Made by a program: the position numbers and the translations under genes | The notes under the pieces: generated by a model | The model's database searches: none | Seen by the model: the letters and a program-made list of their open reading frames with translations, nothing else | Told to the model about the DNA's origin: nothing | In this document: positions 5,985-10,381 of the stretch, piece after piece | Numbering within the stretch: position 1 is the stretch's first letter | Layout: the number at the start of each line of letters is the position of its first letter | Assembly: GCA_024643945.1 (NCBI GenBank) | Contig: JAHELX010000165.1 | Coordinates: forward strand, 1-10,381 | Direction of reading: 5' to 3' | Source of the DNA: Anaerolineales bacterium | GTDB taxonomy: Bacteria; Chloroflexota; Anaerolineae; 4572-78; NAK82 | Length of the DNA stretch: 10,381 bases

Positions 5985-7259
5985 TCACGGCTCGAAACGG
6001 CTCAGCACCAGGCAGGCGTTTTGGCCACCCAGCCCGAAGGAATTGGACAGAGCGACATGCACGTCAGACTGGCGGGCGACGTTGGGCACGTAGTCCAGGT
6101 CGCAGGCGGGATCCGGGGTGTGGTAATTGATGGTGGGATGGATGATCCCTGTTCGAATGGTTTGAACGCAAGCCAGGGCCTCGATCGCCCCGGCACCTCC
6201 GAGGGCGTGGCCAATCATGGATTTGGTAGAACTGATAGGGATGTCGTAGGCACGCTCACCAAACAGCCCTTTAATAGCCACCGTCTCGGCGACATCGCCC
6301 AGGGGTGTGCCGGGCGCATGGGCATTGATGTAATCCACTTCATCCAAAGCGACCCCGGCATCCTCCAGCGCCCAGCGCATGGCCAGTTTAGCGTACTTGC
6401 CATGAGGATCTGGCTGAGCCATGTGGTAGGTGTCGGCAGAACTGGAATAGCCTAGCACCTCGGCATAGATGCGGGCACCCCGCTCCAGAGCGCGCGGCAG
6501 TCGTTCCAACACAAAGACGGCAGCACCTTCGCCGAGGACGAAGCCATCGCGTTCAGCATCAAAAGGACGGCAGGCGCCAGCGGGATCATCGTTGCGAGTA
6601 GAGATGGCACGCATAGCCGTAAATCCGGCCAGGACCACCTCGGTGATCACACCCTCCACCCCACCCGCCAGCATGAGGTCAGTTTTGCCGCGGCGGATCA
6701 CTTCAGCCGCTTCGCCTACGGCCTGCGTGCCTGAGGCACAGGCAGTGCAAATGGTATTGGTATATCCCTGGATGTTGTAATGCAGGCAGACGTGCGAGGT
6801 GACCATATTCGGCAGCGAAGCCGCCAGGGCAAAGGGATTGACTCTGCTCAGCCCCCGGGCATGGTAATCTCGGATGGCATATTCAGCCGCACTAAAGCCC
6901 CCATAAGAAGTGCCGAGCAGCACGCCGCTGCGTTGCGCCAGGCCATTCTGAAGCGCCAACTCTGCAAATCGTTCCAGGCCGGCATCGGCCATAGCCTGCA
7001 TAGAAGCAGCGAGCGAGAACTGAGTAGCGCGCGCAATGCGCCGGGCTTCTTTGCGTGGCATATACTGCGTCGGATCGAAATTCTTGGCTTCGGCAGCGAA
7101 GCCAGTAGGGAAGTGGCTGGCGTCAAACAGGGTGATATAATCCACACCAGACCGGCCTTCGGCCATTCCCCGCCAGGTATCTTCTACGTTGAGTCCCAGT
7201 GGGGTAATAGCACCCATGCCGGTAATGACAACTCGTTCGTGGTCGGGTCGAAGTTGCAC
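5985..7259 (-). CDS. fabF: Beta-ketoacyl-ACP synthase II (FabF)
   Basis: FabF condenses malonyl-ACP with acyl-ACP, the chain-elongation step of type II fatty acid synthesis in the cytoplasm. The 424-residue protein has the usual length and a complete catalytic set: nucleophile Cys174 (TACASGTQ), His314 (INAHAPGTP), Lys346 and His351 (SSTKSMIGHALGGAGAIEA). The opening RVVITGMGAITPLG is the standard thiolase-fold start. Two motifs deviate: the usual NAHGTST reads NAHAPGT, and the gatekeeper loop usually NSFGFGGTN reads NSFGLGGQN, with Leu410 in place of Phe. Both are worth noting for substrate range but all catalytic residues remain. The start is a GTG at 7259 with AGGAG 9 bases upstream. It follows plsX by 32 bp on the same strand, a common pairing of fatty acid elongation with phospholipid synthesis. 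Confidence 0.95.
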   Translation of the reverse strand: MQLRPDHERVVITGMGAITPLGLNVEDTWRGMAEGRSGVDYITLFDASHFPTGFAAEAKNFDPTQYMPRKEARRIARATQFSLAASMQAMADAGLERFAELALQNGLAQRSGVLLGTSYGGFSAAEYAIRDYHARGLSRVNPFALAASLPNMVTSHVCLHYNIQGYTNTICTACASGTQAVGEAAEVIRRGKTDLMLAGGVEGVITEVVLAGFTAMRAISTRNDDPAGACRPFDAERDGFVLGEGAAVFVLERLPRALERGARIYAEVLGYSSSADTYHMAQPDPHGKYAKLAMRWALEDAGVALDEVDYINAHAPGTPLGDVAETVAIKGLFGERAYDIPISSTKSMIGHALGGAGAIEALACVQTIRTGIIHPTINYHTPDPACDLDYVPNVARQSDVHVALSNSFGLGGQNACLVLSRFEP

Positions 7260-7291
7260 AGATTGTTGCTCCTGTCTAGTCGAAGATGAAG

Positions 7292-8281
7292 TTACAGCCC
7301 ACCTTTGATAACGTCAATCACACCACTCTCCACCGCCTGCCGGGCACGGAGGATGGCATTGCGCACAGCATAAGCGTCGGAGCGGCCGTGGCCAATGATG
7401 ACCGCGCCGTCCACGCCCAGCAACGCCCCCCCGCCGAATTCGCGGTAGTCAAGCTTTTTGCTCACTGCATTGAAGGCCGGTTTGGCCAATGCTGCCCCAA
7501 GTATGGATAGGGGACGCGCCTTGACTTCGGTTTTGATGGCGTCCATCAACATCTTGGCCACCCCCTCCGAGAGCTTGATGATTACGTTGCCGGTGAATCC
7601 GTCGGTCACCACCACGTCGGCCAGGCCAGCCGGGACATCTTTACCTTCTACGTTGCCCACAAAGTTGAAGGGGCCGCTCTTGAGTAAGGGTAGGGCATCC
7701 TGTACCAGCATATTCCCTTTACCCTCTTCCTCGCCGTTGGAAACGATTGCCACGCGCGGATTGGAAATACCCAGCACCCGTTCGGTGTAGGCACTGCCCA
7801 TCAGTGCGAATTGATAGAGATACTCCGGTTTGCAATCGGCATTGGCGCCGATGTCGAGGAGGAAGCAAAAGCCGTGCTCAGAGGCACAGGGATACGTCGT
7901 GGCGATAGCCGGCCGTTTGACACCACGAATCCGACCCAGGTGCAAAAGAGCCGCCGCCAACCCGGCGCCCGAGTTGCCCATAGTGACGAAGGCGTCGGTC
8001 TCGCCCCGTTTGAGCATCTCGATCCCCACCACCATCGAGGCATCCTTTTTGACTTTGACGGCGTTGGCCGGATTATGTTCGTCCATCTCGATGATCTCGC
8101 TGGCTGGGATGATGGGCAACGACAAGCCAGCGGTGTTGTGCTTTTGCAGCTCAGACTGGATGAAGTCCGGGCGGCCGACGAGCTGCATCTCTACTCCGAA
8201 GTCCCGGGCGGCCCACACCGCGCCGTGGACGGTCACTTCGGGCGCATAGTCACCACCCATCGCATCAAGGACGATTCTCAT
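7292..8281 (-). CDS. plsX: Phosphate acyltransferase PlsX
   Basis: PlsX transfers the acyl group from acyl-ACP to inorganic phosphate, giving acyl-phosphate for PlsY in the first acylation of glycerol-3-phosphate. The 329 residues match the usual family length and all hallmark motifs are present in order: LDAMGGDYAPE at the N-terminus, TMGNSGAGLAAAL (about 99-111), LLDIGANADCKPEYL, SNGEEEGKGN, DVVVTDGFTGNVIIKL, GGGALLGVDGAVIIGHG. The start is the ATG at 8281 because MRIVLDAMGGD is the family's standard N-terminus and GGAGG lies 9 bases upstream. An in-frame extension to 8332 would overlap the previous gene much further and is rejected. The first 17 bp overlap the end of the nucleotidyltransferase-HEPN gene, so translation is probably coupled. 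fabF follows 32 bp downstream. Confidence 0.96.
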   Translation of the reverse strand: MRIVLDAMGGDYAPEVTVHGAVWAARDFGVEMQLVGRPDFIQSELQKHNTAGLSLPIIPASEIIEMDEHNPANAVKVKKDASMVVGIEMLKRGETDAFVTMGNSGAGLAAALLHLGRIRGVKRPAIATTYPCASEHGFCFLLDIGANADCKPEYLYQFALMGSAYTERVLGISNPRVAIVSNGEEEGKGNMLVQDALPLLKSGPFNFVGNVEGKDVPAGLADVVVTDGFTGNVIIKLSEGVAKMLMDAIKTEVKARPLSILGAALAKPAFNAVSKKLDYREFGGGALLGVDGAVIIGHGRSDAYAVRNAILRARQAVESGVIDVIKGGL

Positions 8282-9212
8282 TGGGCGCTTCCTCCGCATC
8301 GTTTGCGTCGGTAGGAGCAAACCACCACTCAATAAAAGCTCTGCCGGTCCAGAGGCTTCGTTGAGCTACGGCCAAGCCCTTTTCAGCAGACGCGGCGTCG
8401 TATCGCTCAGCCGGAAGGGTTATGCCGTCCGCATCCTCGCGAGGATATCGGCTCCAGATGGCAGCCGGCTCTAACGTCTGGGCATCTTCGGCCAGTTGCG
8501 TCAAGGCATCCTGGTGCCCCTCACCCTGCAAGTGTTGCTGCTCTAGCTCGGCACGCAGTACCACGCCCACGAAATGCATCCGCTCCAGGCGGCCGAAGCA
8601 TGCCAACACAGCCTTGACACCCTTCTCGGTGGCTTGCTGGCAATGCGTTATGCAGCGGTCGAAAAGGCGCGCATCAAAGAGGGCTTCAGCTGCTGCCAGG
8701 TCGCGCCCGGCGTCTTCCAGCCACTTACGCGCCCAGTCGGCATTCCCCACAGGGGAGAGGGGCGTGTTCTGCCGATAGAGCACAGGGTACCGCCAACCAC
8801 CGGTCTCAGTGCGCCGGATGCCGCGTGCCGACACATCGCGGCGCGTCTGTGCCAGCAGAGGTGCCAACCACTCCTGACCGTGGATGACGAGGCCATCGAA
8901 GGCCACGTCAAGCAGCAGCGGGAAGCGAGAAGCCAGCCCCCGCTGCAATTCCTGCTCGCCGTAGATGAGCACGTCTACGTCCAGGGGCAAGGCAATAGCC
9001 TGCTGGATGGCGCTCATCTCCGCCCCTTGTTCCAGAGGTGGCTTTTCGGGCCCTCTCACCACCACCAATACGTCTATGTCCCGGAAGCTTTTGCTCCGCG
9101 CAAAAGAGCCAAAGATGACAATTGCCATCACGTCGTCGCGGACTGCCATCACACCGGCCCGAACACGTCGGATAATCTGTTCACGGGTCAACTGCATTAC
9201 GCCAATGGCCAT
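8265..9212 (-). CDS. Fused minimal nucleotidyltransferase (MNT) and HEPN domain protein
   Basis: MNT and HEPN proteins usually occur as two adjacent genes forming a toxin-antitoxin pair, in which the MNT antitoxin modifies the HEPN RNase. Here both domains are one 315-residue chain. The N-terminal half has the polymerase-beta-type signature GSFARSKSFRDIDVLV (Gly35, Ser36, Asp45, Asp47) and a third acidic strand LDVDVLIY (Asp78, Asp80), so the transferase site looks complete. The C-terminal half (about 160-295) has the HEPN pattern WLEDAGRDLAAAEALF, then CQQATEKGVKAVL, then a late helix. An R-x4-H arrangement (Arg208, His213) is present but the Tyr two residues after His, the modification site in HepT toxins, is absent (Phe214, Val215). 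Whether it is a toxin, a regulator or an RNA/tRNA-modifying enzyme is unknown. The start at 9212 is an ATG with AAAGG 5 bases upstream. It is the first gene of the plsX-fabF unit and overlaps plsX by 17 bp. Confidence 0.85.
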   Translation of the reverse strand: MAIGVMQLTREQIIRRVRAGVMAVRDDVMAIVIFGSFARSKSFRDIDVLVVVRGPEKPPLEQGAEMSAIQQAIALPLDVDVLIYGEQELQRGLASRFPLLLDVAFDGLVIHGQEWLAPLLAQTRRDVSARGIRRTETGGWRYPVLYRQNTPLSPVGNADWARKWLEDAGRDLAAAEALFDARLFDRCITHCQQATEKGVKAVLACFGRLERMHFVGVVLRAELEQQHLQGEGHQDALTQLAEDAQTLEPAAIWSRYPREDADGITLPAERYDAASAEKGLAVAQRSLWTGRAFIEWWFAPTDANDAEEAPNENRP

Positions 9213-9290
9213 TGCAACCTTTATCTCTCGGAATTCGGGAGGCCTGCTACGCCTGTATTCGCCCCCGCTAACCTAGATTTCCCACAATTG

Positions 9291-9319
9291 ATTATAACAC
9301 ACGCTGAAGGTTGTTACAA
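9291..9319 (-). promoter_or_regulatory. Strong sigma-70-type promoter of the NT-HEPN / plsX / fabF operon
   Basis: On the minus strand TTGTAA (9319-9314) and a perfect TATAAT (9296-9291) are separated by 17 bp, with TG one base before the -10 box (extended -10). Transcription would start near 9284, giving a leader of about 70 bases before the ATG at 9212. No equally good promoter was seen in the short gaps between the five downstream genes, which supports a single transcript to 2717. Confidence 0.75.
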
Positions 9320-9340
9320 TAGCCCTGTTGTATGTGTCGT

Positions 9341-9446
9341 AAGACGTGAAACGTAAAGCGTAAAACGTAAAGACGCAAAACGTGAAGATATAAAGCGCAA
9401 ACCTACCCATCACGTTTTACGTTTTACGCTTTACGTTTCACGTCTT
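9341..9446. repeat. 31-bp perfect inverted repeat of ACGTAAA-type units (44-bp loop)
   Basis: The left arm (9341-9371, beginning AAGACGTGAAACGTAAAG) is the exact reverse complement of the right arm (9416-9446). The arms consist of 6-8 bp variants of one unit (AAACGT, AAAGCGT, AAAACGT), and the loop contains further copies, including AAAACGTGA at 9377-9385, which could pair alternatively with 9410-9418. Copies of the unit continue past the right arm into the 3' end of the ABC ATPase gene, where they supply its last few codons (AAG CGT GAT GCG TAA). A transcript would form a very stable hairpin between that gene and the NT-HEPN promoter. No T-run follows, so it is not a standard intrinsic terminator. 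Confidence 0.92.
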
Positions 9447-9452
9447 TACGTT

Positions 9453-10381
9453 TTACGCATCACGCTTGACTTGTAATGTGCGCAGCCGGTTGAGGGCCGC
9501 CGCCAATTCGTAGCGGCGGAAGCGGGCCAAGTCGCCGACGGGACGCCGGTCGAGCACGTCGAGTCCCTGGCGATCCAGGTCGGCCATCACCGCATCCAGG
9601 ATCTGGGGCAGGGTACGGCGACCGTCCATATAGCGTTGGCGGGCGTAATAAAGTGCCTGGCCGATGGCGTTGAGCTGGCTGGGATCCACCAACTGCTCGA
9701 CGGCGGTCATTTCGATGTCGCTGGTGCCGAAGAGAATGGTCTTCACCCCCCGGGCCGAGATTTTCACCTCGCGCCGGCCTTTGCTGGGGTCGAGCGACTC
9801 CGCCAGGGGAACGCGCGCTGTCACCTGGCCGAATCGGTCGCCCCCTTCCGGGCGGCGCTGGGCGTGATACTTGTGGGCGATGACCCTGGCCTGGGCGGTC
9901 ACATCGCGAGGAACGTAGGCATCCATAGCGATGACCGCATCGGCCACGTCGAAGTAATCGCCGCTGCCGCCCATTACCAATACCGTGCTCACGCCGTGCT
10001 CATCGAATAGCTGGCGCACTTTGTCAATGAAGGGGGTAATCGGCTCTCGCTCTTTGGCGATCAACTCTTGCATGCGGTGGTCACGGATCATAAAGTTGGT
10101 GGCAGCGGTGTCCTCGTCTACCAGCAGCACGCGGGCGCCCGCTTCCAGCGCCTCGACGATGTTGGCCGCCTGTGAGGTACTGCCGCTGGCGTTGGCCGTG
10201 CTGAAGTGGCGGGTGTCGGCCCCATTGGGCAATGCGCCGATAAAGGATGAGATGTCCACGCCGGTGACGGCGCGCCCATCTTCGGCCCGGATCTTGACCG
10301 CCCCTTCGTCGGTCACCACCAACTCGCGTCCATCGCCGGGGATGTGGTTGTACACCCCACGCTCCAACGCATTCAGCAAGG
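9453..10381 (-). CDS. ABC-class P-loop ATPase of the COG3044 type, N-terminal part missing
   Basis: These are soluble predicted ATPases of the ABC class without a membrane partner; their cellular job is unknown. 309 codons are visible and the frame continues past the right edge. The first visible residues, LLNALERGVYNHIPGDGRE, are the stretch that directly follows the Walker A lysine-serine/threonine in this family, so the window cuts the P-loop itself. Counting from the edge, a signature-like SGSTSQAANIVEAL lies at about 65-78, Walker B with catalytic Glu at 84-89 (VLLVDEDTAATNFM), and a TVLVMGGSGDYFDVADAVIAMDAY stretch follows. A family-specific C-terminal region with SLDPSKGR and a helical end (RYELAAALNRLRTL) completes the protein. 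The final four residues and stop codon lie in an ACGTAAA-type repeat. It lies on the same strand as, and upstream of, the lipid operon, but a hairpin and a strong promoter separate them. Confidence 0.85.
   Translation of the reverse strand, partial: LLNALERGVYNHIPGDGRELVVTDEGAVKIRAEDGRAVTGVDISSFIGALPNGADTRHFSTANASGSTSQAANIVEALEAGARVLLVDEDTAATNFMIRDHRMQELIAKEREPITPFIDKVRQLFDEHGVSTVLVMGGSGDYFDVADAVIAMDAYVPRDVTAQARVIAHKYHAQRRPEGGDRFGQVTARVPLAESLDPSKGRREVKISARGVKTILFGTSDIEMTAVEQLVDPSQLNAIGQALYYARQRYMDGRRTLPQILDAVMADLDRQGLDVLDRRPVGDLARFRRYELAAALNRLRTLQVKRDA

Noticed and set aside
8282..8332. N-terminal extension of PlsX
   Set aside because: PlsX proteins start at MRIVLDAMGGD, which has GGAGG upstream at 8281; the extension lies wholly within the preceding gene.
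9341..9446. CRISPR-like array
   Set aside because: The repeated units are only 6-8 bp, variable and without spacers; the structure is an inverted repeat, not direct repeats with unique spacers.

Overview
The window looks like a bacterial chromosome segment, most likely from a Chloroflexota (Anaerolineae-like) organism. The reasons are indirect: an ABC-class ATPase of the COG3044 type, a large YfhO-type membrane protein, a fused nucleotidyltransferase-HEPN protein, variant FabF motifs and several families of short intergenic palindromic repeats. No rRNA or tRNA is present, so the assignment is an inference.

Layout from left to right. At 1-1707 (minus strand) a MarR-type regulator is followed by a lipoprotein membrane-fusion (HlyD/RND-adaptor type) efflux subunit cut by the left edge. 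The pair has a perfect 10-bp inverted repeat just upstream of marR, a good candidate for the autoregulatory operator. At 2036-2663 lies the only plus-strand block, a vapB-vapC type II toxin-antitoxin pair with its own promoter. From 9212 down to 2717 (minus strand) five genes are packed head to tail with junctions of -17, +32, +31 and +6 bp: nucleotidyltransferase-HEPN fusion, plsX, fabF, a two-helix membrane protein with a degenerate NERD-like domain, and an 840-residue YfhO-type membrane protein. A near-consensus promoter (TTGTAA-17 bp-TATAAT) precedes the first gene, so this reads as one operon of about 6.5 kb centred on fatty acid and phospholipid synthesis and the cell envelope. At 9453-10381 (minus strand) is the C-terminal part of a COG3044-type ABC ATPase, cut by the right edge inside its Walker A region.

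The most unusual layer is repeats. Three unrelated short repeat families lie at gene junctions: GCGAATC-type at 1038-1176, a 26-bp perfect palindrome at 5223-5248, and an ACGTAAA-type 31-bp inverted repeat at 9341-9446. Each one supplies or touches the terminal codons of neighbouring genes: the last residues of MarR, the stop of the NERD-like gene plus the start of the YfhO gene, and the region around the stop of the ABC ATPase. A fourth, purine-rich low-complexity patch sits in frame inside the YfhO gene. I see no CRISPR, transposase or structural RNA. The biological core (efflux regulation, toxin-antitoxin, lipid synthesis) is of known families. The less expected parts are the NT-HEPN protein heading the plsX-fabF operon and the repeats that invade gene ends.
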